A stretch of 64,000 nucleotides of DNA from Paracerasibacillus soli. Lineage in GTDB: Bacteria; Bacillota; Bacilli; Bacillales; Amphibacillaceae. Positions 56,574-64,000 of the stretch are shown piece after piece. The stretch's first letter is position 1. Every line of letters starts with the position of its first letter. The position numbers were made by a program, and so were the translations under genes. The DNA is taken from NCBI RefSeq assembly GCF_034006335.1, contig NZ_JAWDIQ010000001.1. One strand, 5' to 3'. The notes beneath the pieces were generated by a model, which ran no database searches, had not been told where the DNA came from, and saw only the letters and a program-made list of their open reading frames with translations.

Positions 56574-56755
56574 AGTAGAAAATTTTTTATGTGTACGAAG
56601 TCTCCCATTTTTCTTTATGATGTCATGCAATCTTTGAAGTGATTCCGCTATTATAAATATGCCATTTAAGACTTTAGAAGGGGTATTTTCCTATTTATAC
56701 TGGAATATTGGGATACACTAAAAAGAATGATTTTATTAGATTGGAGTAGATACTA

Positions 56756-57326
56756 ATGGAGAATTTCTCTTGTAAACTTTGGCCTGAAGATCCAACACCA
56801 CGGCAACAATTAGATTGTAAGAAATGTGGACTTTACAAGCACGGTTCACGTATGGTTTGGGTGAAGGTAACCCTAAAGCACCAATTATGATAATTTTAGA
56901 TAACCCTGGACTACGTGAAGATAAAGATGGTAATGCTTTCGTATGTGGAACGCGCCAAACATTACAATCAGCTGCACATCAAGTTCAACTGTTACCAGAA
57001 GACTTATACGTAACCTACATACTGAAAAGAAAACCTACTCGTAAATATGAAAAAGAACATACCCGCAGTATATGTGTGCATCATCTAGAAGCACAATTAA
57101 GTAAACAAGAGCCCTCTGCTCTGTTTTGTCTGGTAATGTTTCCGTTCAAACAATGTTTGAACATGAAACTGCAACTGTAAAAGATTTGCGTGGTAAATGG
57201 CATGAAGTCCAAGGTATTCCTACTGCTGTTGCCTATCATCCTTTAGCAGTAAGAAGACGACCAAACTTATGGACAAGCTTCTTAGAAGATTGGCAATTAT
57301 TAGCGAGTAAGATGGATAAAATTTAA
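56756..57326 (+). CDS. Uracil-DNA glycosylase, family-4-like, two frameshifts
   Basis: Removes uracil from DNA in base-excision repair. It has the four Cys of iron-sulfur UDGs: CKKC near residue 21, Cys in RSICVHHLEAQLS and Cys in PSALFCLGNVS. The active-site region GEGNPKAPIMIILDNPGLREDKDGNAF and the late motif TAVAYHPLAVRRRPN are also present. Breaks lie near 56855 (GSRMVW|GEGNPKAP) and 57135 (LFCL|GNVSVQTM). About 190 residues. The start ATG 56756 has GGAG upstream. It overlaps the convergent DUF2164 gene by 4 bases. Confidence 0.85.
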
Positions 57327-57571
57327 ATATTACGGCGATAAGTCGGTCTTTCCAATGATGCCAAATCTTCCTCTAAGTTCATTATCTTCTGCTCTAAAAT
57401 AGACTTTGCATCCCGCACACCTTGATTATAAAAGTAAGGACCAATTTCTTTATAAATAAAATCAAAAAAGTTCTCTGCAGCAAGGTCACCTATTTCCATG
57501 CCATGCTCATTGTTATAATAGTCTTTTACCATTTCAATTATTTGCCTTTTATTTTCGTTAGGAAATTTCAT
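57323..57571 (-). CDS. DUF2164 family protein
   Basis: 82 residues starting MKFPNENKRQIIEMVKDYYNNEHGMEIGDLAAENFFDFIYKEIGPYFYNQGVRDAK. The pattern of an N-terminal helix, E-x-G-x-LAAE and a GPYFYNQGV motif matches DUF2164, small cytoplasmic proteins of unknown function. An ATG two codons upstream (57577) is also possible. It is convergent with the glycosylase gene, with a 4-base overlap of the ends. Confidence 0.8.
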   Translation of the reverse strand: MKFPNENKRQIIEMVKDYYNNEHGMEIGDLAAENFFDFIYKEIGPYFYNQGVRDAKSILEQKIMNLEEDLASLERPTYRRNI

Positions 57572-57818
57572 ATACAATTAGATCACTTCCTCATCTTTGA
57601 ATGCTATCCACACTTTACATGAAAATAACAATAAAGTAAAACTTCAAAGGAGGGACATACTCCTCCTGTTCATATTTTACAAAAATAGCTCATTCCTCAC
57701 TGAATAATCGTTGCATGTGTCACCACTTTTGCAAAACCAAATATACTATGACCATGCATGAAACTTTTAGCAACCATTTCATGAAAGTGAAATGTTATAG
57801 ATTAGGAGGAGGACCTAT

Positions 57819-59145
57819 TTGTATTGTCAAAACTGTGGTGAAAAACTAATAAATGACTCCATGTTTTGTATGAATTGTGGAATCGAAATAAAAATAAACG
57901 CAACCACTCCAAAAGAGAGCAACGAAAATTCACCAAATCAAAATTCGAGTAGAGAAACTACACATTCCAATGAAAGTAATAAAAAGGGATCTGAAAATAA
58001 AGCTGATGAACTGGTGAATAAATCTGTTAGTCCCCATCATCATTCTCCTGTTCCCCATGCTGTAGAACAAAATACAGCAAATAAGCAAACGTCTGATCAA
58101 AATGAAACAAAACAAACAACAACAAAACTTAATCGATTAATGCCTACATTACCATTTCTCATTCCTATCGTTTGTTTTATAATCGCAAGCTTAAGCGTAG
58201 GTTTCTATTACATTTACGAAGATAATCAAAATGATAAAGTATTGAAATTGCAAAAATCAGCTGAAGAGGCTGCTTTGAACGGAGCATACAAAGATGCAAT
58301 TGAAAGATTAAATAAGGCAATAGATATAAGACCAAACTATAAAACTTTAACTGAAGATTTACAAGAAGTTGAACGTGCAAATGATGTATTTGCCGATATT
58401 GATACAGTACATGAACTCATAACGGAACAAGAATTTGAAAAGGCAAAGGAAAAACTTAACGTCTTAAAAGAACAAATAATGGAAGAAACAGGCCCACTTT
58501 TCATCTCACTAAATGAGAAAGTCGCGAATAAAGAAGCGACCCTTATTATAGATGAAATAAAAAAGAGTTAGATAGTATTACAACTGTCGACGTATTAGCT
58601 AATAAACTGAATCAACTCGCATCTCTTTCATCTGATGAAGCCCTTGAATTAGAAACACAACTATTAAGTAAAATGGTACAAATTACGACAAAAGAAGCGA
58701 CTGCTCATTTGGAGAAAGAGCAATTTGATGATGCATTAAGAACGATTAATAAGGGCTTAAGTTATAAAGAAGATGATCAAGAATTGCTTGCCCTTAAAGA
58801 TAAAATAGAACAAGAGAAAATTGCGTTTGAGCAACAAGTAACAGACGAAGATGTGCATAATCGTACAGCAGCAGTAGAATTCGAATCCTTTTCAGCTGAT
58901 TTGGATGGTAAAGGAAATGTTTACATCGAAGGAACAATTATCAGTACAGCAACTATCCCCATATATTCCATTACAGTCTACTACTCTGTGTATGATGAAA
59001 ACGGCAACTTTCTGAAGATGGTTTTACTACCGTGGAACCAAATAAATTAAACCCAGGTGACAAAGGTACTTTCTCAGACACAATAGAAGGTATCGATGAA
59101 AATGTAACAGTACAAATTACAAATGTTATCTGGTTTTTTGACTAA
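57819..59145 (+). CDS. Zinc-ribbon, TPR and FxLYD-like membrane protein, two frameshifts
   Basis: Starts at TTG 57819 behind AGGAGGAGG. The N-terminal zinc ribbon is YCQNCGEKL with FCMNCGIEI; a long Ser/Asn/Gln linker follows, then one membrane helix (TLPFLIPIVCFIIASLSVGFYYIY, residues about 108-131). Outside are two TPR-like parts (AALNGAYKDAIERLNKAIDI; QFDDALRTINKGLSYKEDDQEL) and a FxLYD-like domain (GKGNVYIEGTIISTATIPIYSITVYYSVYDENGNF, then VEPNKLNPGDKGTF). Breaks lie near 58570 and 59020. About 442 residues. It is 19 bases before the protease gene, so they are an operon and may act together at the cell surface. Confidence 0.8.
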
Positions 59146-59164
59146 AGAAAGGAAGGTGAGCGCG

Positions 59165-59902
59165 ATGAAATTACGCTTTGTCATGAGTATCATTATCTCT
59201 ATCTTCATTTTAAGTGCTGGTATATTTGGATTGTATTATATACATGATAAAGTTCCGAAAAGACTAAATGAGCCTTCAAATATTTTAGCAAGTGAGGCAA
59301 CTGAAGTGAATCCAGATGATGTAGAGTCAAAAGAACTAAAGGAAATTATTCAAGAAACACAAAAAAAAGTAGTGAAAATTGAATTGGCAAACGGGACAAT
59401 TGGATCTGGCTTTATATATAGTGATAAAGGTGACATTGTCACGAATGCGCATGTTGTAGCCGGTGAAACAGATGTAGTTGTCGTTACTTCTGATGCGAAG
59501 GAGTTTTCCGGAATCGTAATTGGCGTCAGCGAGGATACGGATGTTGCACTTGTAAGAGTTGCAGGATTAGAAGGAGTTGAGCCACTCAAATTGCGAGAAG
59601 AAAAGGCAGAAATTGGTGATGAGGTTCTTGCATTAGGTAGTCCTCTCGGTCTTGAAAATACCGTAACAATAGGAATTATTAGTGGAATTGATCGAGATTT
59701 CGATTTAGATCCGTATCATTATGAAGATGTATATCAAATTTCAGCACCAATTGCTCCAGGTAATAGTGGTGGGCCACTTGTACACAGTGAGTCTGGCGAA
59801 GTTCTTGGCATTAATTCAGTTGTGTCAGACGTAGGTACAATTGGATTTAGTATTCCGATTAGAAATGTTCTAACTCTAATCGAAGAATGGTCCGCAACAT
59901 AA
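59165..59902 (+). CDS. Membrane-anchored trypsin-like serine protease
   Basis: 245 residues from ATG 59165 (GGAAGG upstream). One N-terminal membrane helix (FVMSIIISIFILSAGIFGLYYI) places the protease outside. Catalytic triad: His in DIVTNAHVVAG, Asp in SEDTDVALVRV and Ser in APIAPGNSGGPLVH. This is the HtrA-like S1C fold without a PDZ domain, so degradation of misfolded proteins or specific processing are both possible. It follows the zinc-ribbon protein gene and is followed by a hairpin repeat rather than a classical terminator. Confidence 0.88.
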   Translation: MKLRFVMSIIISIFILSAGIFGLYYIHDKVPKRLNEPSNILASEATEVNPDDVESKELKEIIQETQKKVVKIELANGTIGSGFIYSDKGDIVTNAHVVAGETDVVVVTSDAKEFSGIVIGVSEDTDVALVRVAGLEGVEPLKLREEKAEIGDEVLALGSPLGLENTVTIGIISGIDRDFDLDPYHYEDVYQISAPIAPGNSGGPLVHSESGEVLGINSVVSDVGTIGFSIPIRNVLTLIEEWSAT

Positions 59903-59912
59903 AGTGATACTT

Positions 59913-59947
59913 CAATCAGTAGGGAATTCTAGTTTCCCTACTGATTG
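59913..59947. repeat. Dispersed hairpin, copy B (perfect)
   Basis: CAATCAGTAGGGAA (59913-59926) and TTCCCTACTGATTG (59934-59947) are perfectly complementary. This is the best-preserved of four related copies. It lies 11 bases after the protease stop. Apart from the terminator at 60137, nothing else is seen in 59903-60218. Confidence 0.7.
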
Positions 59948-60136
59948 TTAATATGACTTTTCATGAAGAACATTCACATTACCTACCTTACACAGTAAAG
60001 TTTATCATCATTTTATTATCCAACTACCTAGAGAAACAAGACATCTCGTCCGATTATTGAAAAGATAATTGGCTGGTGCCTTAGACAGCTAATTTCTCAC
60101 TCATTAAGAAGGAGCTGTTAAGGAACAACTATATAA

Positions 60137-60178
60137 AAAGGCCTAATTTTCCGACTTTACAGGCGAAAAATTGGCCTT
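60137..60178 (-). terminator. Terminator after the Rpn C-terminal cassette
   Basis: AAGGCCAATTTTTCGCC pairs with GGAAAATTAGGCCTT (small bulge), followed on the minus strand by TTTTTA. Confidence 0.7.
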
Positions 60179-60218
60179 CATTTCTGCCTCTGTTTTTCAA
60201 CAAAATCGCTTCATTCAT

Positions 60219-60557
60219 TTATTTTTCTAATCTCTGAATCTCATCTACTGGTAGGCCTGATAAGCGAGATACTGTCTCAACATCAAAACCTTCTTGTAGC
60301 ATACGTTTTGCAGTCCTTTGTATCCCTTCCTTGATTCCTTCTTTAATTCCTTCTTTAATTCCTTCTTTAATTCCTTCTTTAATTCCCTCTTTCACACCTT
60401 CCTGTCGTGCTTCTACTTCACGCAGCTCGGCTTCACGAATGGCTGCTTCCTCATCTAGCACACGCTTTAGCCTTGCTTCATAAGCTAAAATTTCTTCCTG
60501 CGTGCTACTTAATGTTTCCCAGCTTTGAAAAGCTGTATGAAGCGTATCATCTTTCAT
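60219..60557 (-). CDS. Stand-alone Rpn C-terminal cassette (RpnS-like small protein)
   Basis: 112 residues from ATG 60557 (MKDDTLHTAFQSWETL), with GGAGG seven bases upstream. It repeats the C-terminal third of the Rpn gene just upstream: a coiled coil (QEEILAYEARLKRVLDEEAAIREAELREVEARQ), six KEGI tandem units (one fewer than in the full gene), then RTAKRMLQEGFD and a different tail (VETVSRLSGLPVDEIQRLEK). There is no nuclease domain. In E. coli, Rpn genes make a small C-terminal protein from an internal start that inhibits the full nuclease; this cassette could be such an inhibitor or a recombination donor (inference). Confidence 0.72.
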   Translation of the reverse strand: MKDDTLHTAFQSWETLSSTQEEILAYEARLKRVLDEEAAIREAELREVEARQEGVKEGIKEGIKEGIKEGIKEGIKEGIQRTAKRMLQEGFDVETVSRLSGLPVDEIQRLEK

Positions 60558-60572
60558 CGCAATTTCCTCCAA
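60283..60572. repeat. Direct repeat, copy 1 (Rpn C-terminal cassette)
   Basis: About 290 bases that appear identical to about 60696-60997, except that the second copy has one more 12-base KEGI unit. Confidence 0.85.
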
Positions 60573-60622
60573 CTTTTTTATTTGAAGGTTTTTTAATTCA
60601 ATTTCACCAAAAATACAATTAC

Positions 60623-61633
60623 TTACTTTACTTCCCTCCTGATTTTATGAACTTGTTCATTAGAAAGCCCAGTTAACCGAACAACCGTCTCAATATCAAA
60701 ACCTTCTTGTAGCATACGTTTTGCAGTCCTTTGTATCCCTTCCTTGATTCCTTCTTTAATTCCTTCTTTAATTCCTTCTTTAATTCCTTCTTTAATTCCT
60801 TCTTTAATTCCCTCTTTCACACCTTCCTGTCGTGCTTCTACTTCACGCAGCTCGGCTTCACGAATGGCTGCTTCCTCATCTAGCACACGCTTTAGCCTTG
60901 CTTCATAAGCTAAAATTTCTTCCTGCGTGCTACTTAATGTTTCCCAGCTTTGAAAAGCTGTATGAAGCGTATCATCTTTCATCGCAATTTCCTCCAATTC
61001 TTTGAAGATGTCATCATACACTTTCCCACCACGTCGATCAACTATACCGAGCAGTAAGAGCCATCTTGCAAGGATATCATCCCACGGATTCAACTTATCC
61101 TCTTTCCAATCACCAAGTAGTTTTGGCATTTCAACAAAATGGAATTCCATCACATCGGTCAACATAAACTTTTTTTCATCTTCATATAAATGGTAAGTCG
61201 TGTGAAAAGCATTCGTTTGTTCAAAAATACTAAAGTTTAGGATGTTAATAGAGATGACAGGATGTAATTCCCGATAACCCATCTTTGGTTTCATCGGTGA
61301 ACGGTACACGCCTGCCCAATAATAAATAGAACGCTTAATCATATTGTATGGATTTGAGAATTGAATTTCGATATTTATCCATTCATCTGAATTGGTCACA
61401 ACCAATAAATCTAGCCTGGATTGCTTATCTTCCTGATACTCTCCACCCGCTTCCGTATTTGAAAACACAATATCTTTAATCCGGTCACGACCCGTTTTTT
61501 GTAAAATTGCATTTAAGAAAACTACGGTGATTTCCTTATTCTTTTCACTTCCAAACAACTGTTTAAATGCGTAATCAATTTTTAAATCCATTAACTTTTC
61601 AAGAGGGATCCGTTTTAATACTTTCGATCGCAT
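60623..61633 (-). CDS. Rpn family recombination-promoting nuclease (PD-(D/E)XK)
   Basis: 336 residues. The nuclease core has KIDYAFKQLFGSEKNKEITVVFLNAIL, the acidic D in SRLDLLVVT and the E-x-Q of WINIEIQFS, and RSIYYWAGVY. The C-terminal part is a coiled coil with seven KEGI units and ends RLTGLSNEQVHKIRREVK. An in-frame ATG at 60982 (MKDDTLHTAF) has its own GGAGG site, so a small C-terminal protein is likely made as well. Family members act in recombination and phage defence. The start ATG 61633 has AGGTGAT. A partial duplicate lies directly downstream. Confidence 0.9.
   Translation of the reverse strand: MRSKVLKRIPLEKLMDLKIDYAFKQLFGSEKNKEITVVFLNAILQKTGRDRIKDIVFSNTEAGGEYQEDKQSRLDLLVVTNSDEWINIEIQFSNPYNMIKRSIYYWAGVYRSPMKPKMGYRELHPVISINILNFSIFEQTNAFHTTYHLYEDEKKFMLTDVMEFHFVEMPKLLGDWKEDKLNPWDDILARWLLLLGIVDRRGGKVYDDIFKELEEIAMKDDTLHTAFQSWETLSSTQEEILAYEARLKRVLDEEAAIREAELREVEARQEGVKEGIKEGIKEGIKEGIKEGIKEGIKEGIQRTAKRMLQEGFDIETVVRLTGLSNEQVHKIRREVK
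60696..60997. repeat. Direct repeat, copy 2 (inside the Rpn gene)
   Basis: About 302 bases shared with 60283-60572; the 12-base difference is one KEGI unit. Confidence 0.85.
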
Positions 61634-61817
61634 GATTTTATCACCTACCTTTTAGCCATTTCGTTAGCTTAAGTATAACATTTTCTTCATTAGCCATGTT
61701 AATATTGATTTTTGACTAGATATCCTTTCTTTGTACCTCAGTTCTATTTGCCATCCTTCCATTAGAAAAATACATTCACTTAGGGGCTTCCACCAGCCTA
61801 TATTTTAGTATGTAAAA

Positions 61818-61845
61818 GCCCATTTGAAATAATTTCCAAATGGGC
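61818..61845 (-). terminator. Terminator after the cotD-like gene
   Basis: GCCCATTTG pairs with CAAATGGGC around ten bases; TTTTAC follows on the minus strand. No gene is visible in 61634-61938. Confidence 0.75.
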
Positions 61846-61938
61846 AAAACTGTTGATAAAACTGTTTTATTATCGTTTCGAGCAAGCGCAACTCTTAGAC
61901 CGTACTGCTTTCGTTCAGCCATACGCAACTCGTAATTA

Positions 61939-62268
61939 TTAACATCTTTTATTATTTACGGGTCTACAACGTGGATTATTTACATCACTACCGCAATTAT
62001 ATTCCTCGACAATATTTTTATTTTTTTCCGATTGTGTTACCGGAAAGAAGTTTTCAACCCTTGTAATATTACGATTAACATTCACGATATGCGTTGGATG
62101 AATTTTTCTTACTGTACGCCTCGTTGTAGTAGGTCTTATAACTGTTTCAGTAGGAAATACAATCGTCTCAACATCATTGTTGTTCCCGCGAGAATTGTTA
62201 TTTCTATTACTAGCATTTGATCCAAGGATAAATTCGTCAGCATTTCTATTATTTCTTCCAAAACCCAT
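61939..62268 (-). CDS. cotD: CotD-family spore coat protein
   Basis: 109 residues. The middle (VFPTETVIRPTTTRRTVRKIHPTHIVNVNRNITRVENFFPVTQS) matches the CotD pattern of His-Pro-Thr and N-V-N repeats found in inner spore coats. The N-terminus is rich in Asn and Arg, and the C-terminus ends CGSDVNNPRCRPVNNKRC with three Cys. It is a mother-cell structural protein, showing that the organism sporulates. It is monocistronic with its own terminator. Confidence 0.88.
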   Translation of the reverse strand: MGFGRNNRNADEFILGSNASNRNNNSRGNNNDVETIVFPTETVIRPTTTRRTVRKIHPTHIVNVNRNITRVENFFPVTQSEKNKNIVEEYNCGSDVNNPRCRPVNNKRC

Positions 62269-62435
62269 TCATATCACCCCCTATTAGTAGATTCAATAAT
62301 AATATATGTATAAGAAGTAGAGTTGACTAAACATACATAACATGAAACATAAAATCCGTGATGACCTAATCATGGTAGGGTTAGTTGATAGATAATATTA
62401 ATTTGAGGGTGTTAGAACTGGATTTAATGAATTTA

Positions 62436-62471
62436 CAATGAGTAGAGGTTTTCGAATTCCCCTACTCATTG
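62436..62471. repeat. Dispersed hairpin, variant copy D
   Basis: CAATGAGTAGAGG and CCCCTACTCATTG arms. Both arms carry the same change (GAGT for CAGT), so base pairing is kept: a compensated variant of the copies at 549, 48446 and 59913. Confidence 0.6.
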
Positions 62472-62527
62472 TTAGTTGAACAAAATGGTTGAATCCACTC
62501 CGCATTGTATTTCACATAACGCTATTA

Positions 62528-63816
62528 TTACAAAACCAAATATAATATAAATAATAAGCCTATCACATACATAATTGGATGTATTTCTTTAAAACGTTTT
62601 TGTGCTACTAAAGCTAATGGATAAAGAATAAATCCGAAAGCGATACCGGTTGCCACACTGGAAGACAAAGGCATCATAATGATAGTCATAAAAGCTGGAA
62701 TCGAGACTTCCGATTTACTCCAGTCAATTTTACTCATCTCCATTGCCATGAAGGAACCCACAACAATCAATGCTGGTGCGGTCACTTCGGTAGTGATAAC
62801 AGAAAGAATTGGTGAAAAGAAAAGTGCAATTGCAAAACAAGCTGCAATTATGACGGATGTAAAGCCTGTTCGCCCTCCAACTGCAATACCAGCCGAAGAT
62901 TCAACACTTGTTGCGGGAGTCGTTGTTCCTAACAGCGCGCCAATTACACCCGCAGATGAATCAGCAAGTAGTGCTTTTCCTAAGTTCGGTATTTCATTAT
63001 TTTTCATAATACCAGCTTGGCTTGTTAGACCAATTAATGCACCCGCTGTATCAAAAAAGCTACAAATAAAAACGTAAAAATAACTGCCAATAATTGTGGC
63101 GAGAATATTTCATGCAAATGTGAAAGTACAACACCGAAAGTCGGTGAAAGACTAGGTATTTTTCCTACAACTGCAGATGGCGTATCAATTAATCCAATTA
63201 TCATGCCAAGTGCTGTTGTCATAACCATTGCATAAAAGATTCCACCATTTATACCACGTACTAACATAAGTATCGTCATTACAAGACCAATTAAAGCAAG
63301 AGCTGTCATTGGCGAGGTTAAGTTTCCAATCGTAACAAAAGTAGCATCGTCTGGCACAATAATCCCTGCATTTTTCAAACCAATAAATGCGATGAAAAAT
63401 CCAATACCAGATGCAATGGCATATTTTAAGTCTTGGGGGATAACATTAATAATCTTTTCTCTTATCTTCATTAAACTCAGTATAACAAAAATGATTCCTG
63501 CTATAAAAACCCCTGTTAAAGCAACTTCCCAATCTATTCCCATTCCGATACAAACCGAAAAAGTAAAAAATGAATTTAACCCCATGCTAGGTGCAATTGC
63601 AACTGGATAATTTGCAAGTAAACCGATGAATAATGTACCAATAATTGCAGTAAACGCGGTTGCAGTAAATACGGCTCCTTTATCCATCCCTGCTTGGCTT
63701 AGGATAAGGGGATTTACGATTAAAATATAAGATATAGAAAGAAACGTTGTAATACCTGCAAAAGTTTCCTTTTTAAATGTAGTATTTCTTTCGTTAAATT
63801 TAAAGTAGTTTTTCAT
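62528..63816 (-). CDS. NCS2-family purine permease (PbuG/PbuO type), one frameshift
   Basis: Twelve-helix hypoxanthine/guanine/adenine carrier of the AzgA group. NYFKFNERNTTFKKETFAGITTFLSISYILIVNPLIL, APSMGLNSFFTF, DSSAGVIGALLGTTTPATSVESSAGIAVGGRTGFT and VTAPALIVVGSFM match B. subtilis PbuG and PbuO. One T is missing in a T6 run near 63055, which hides FFDTAG. About 430 residues. A purine riboswitch and its terminator precede the gene, so it is shut off when guanine or hypoxanthine is plentiful. Confidence 0.9.
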
Positions 63817-63871
63817 TGATGATTATCTCCTATCCACCACTTTCATGTATCCCTCCTAAAAGAACTTAAAC

Positions 63872-63905
63872 AAAAAAAACTTGGCCAGCTTTTAGCATGC
63901 CAAAG
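63872..63905 (-). terminator. Riboswitch-controlled terminator before the purine permease
   Basis: On the minus strand CTTTGGC-ATGC pairs imperfectly with GC-TGGCCAAG and is followed by eight T. It lies between the purine aptamer and the start codon, where the expression platform should be. Confidence 0.75.
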
Positions 63906-63948
63906 TAACTTATACAAGTATGGAAATAAAAAAAGATAATCATCCATT

Positions 63949-64000
63949 CCTTGTAGACAAGCTATTTAAGGTAGCTGGTAGAGATGTCCAAGCCATATTC
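63949..64000 (-). ncRNA. Purine riboswitch aptamer, 5' end cut by window edge
   Basis: On the minus strand ATATGG starts P2, then TCTCTACC (J2/3), P3 arms AGCTA and TAGCT around loop CCTTAAA, and J3/1 TGTCTAC followed by the 3' arm of P1. This matches the purine aptamer layout with the specificity base C74, which predicts guanine or hypoxanthine. The usual GACTAC reads GTCTAC here. The 5' arm of P1 lies beyond base 64000. Confidence 0.82.

Noticed and set aside
60300..60840. The repeated 12-base units as a CRISPR array or minisatellite
   Set aside because: The units are contiguous without spacers and encode in-frame KEGI repeats of the Rpn protein.

Overview
The window is AT-rich chromosomal DNA from a low-GC Gram-positive, spore-forming, flagellated member of the Bacillaceae. 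The evidence is the Bacillus-type order flgL-flgK-flgN-flgM-yvyF-comFC-comFA-degV-degU-degS-yvyE, a CotD-like spore coat protein, a SinI/SinR/TasA/TapA/SipW matrix locus and SigD-type promoters. A halotolerant genus such as Oceanobacillus or Virgibacillus would fit, but the genus is not proved by the sequence.

Layout. 1-9.6 kb (minus strand): flagellar hook-junction genes, late-competence ComF, DegV and the DegSU two-component pair. 9.9-13.5 kb: yvyE, nagAB, a small ORF and a VanZ-family protein. 13.8-20.4 kb: an enlarged biofilm-matrix island on the minus strand, tasA-tapA-sipW-(TasA-like protein with a sortase signal)-sinI-sinI-three secreted coiled-coil proteins-sinR. It carries Spo0A-type promoters and SinR-type operators and is flanked on the plus strand by a class D sortase, an LCP enzyme and a class B penicillin-binding protein. 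24.5-32.7 kb: housekeeping and transport genes (IDEAL-domain protein, P-loop ATPase, YdjO-like zinc ribbon, HAD phosphatase, two MFS carriers, pyroglutamyl peptidase, DASS anion carrier).

32.9-46.0 kb: a 4-hydroxyphenylacetate (homoprotocatechuate) meta-cleavage cluster hpaF-G2-G1-pdh-C-D-B-E-aldolase, with a GntR regulator and a TAXI-type TRAP transporter. A phenylalanine dehydrogenase inside the cluster links aromatic amino-acid deamination to ring cleavage. The TAXI solute-binding protein appears circularly permuted relative to its family. This is the most unusual single observation.

46.5-56.5 kb: motAB, a Fur-box-controlled flavodoxin, a pRiA4b ORF-3-like protein, CvfB, a KstD-like flavoprotein with an SRPBCC partner and TetR regulator, MgtE and a YjfB motility protein. 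56.7-64 kb: family-4-like uracil-DNA glycosylase, a zinc-ribbon/TPR membrane protein with a secreted-type serine protease, an Rpn nuclease with a duplicated C-terminal cassette, CotD, and a purine permease under a purine riboswitch cut by the window end.

About forty apparent one-base indels break otherwise intact, conserved genes, usually at short homopolymers. The simplest reading is uncorrected sequencing error, so the broken genes are annotated here over their full span. No tRNA, rRNA, CRISPR array or intact insertion sequence was seen.
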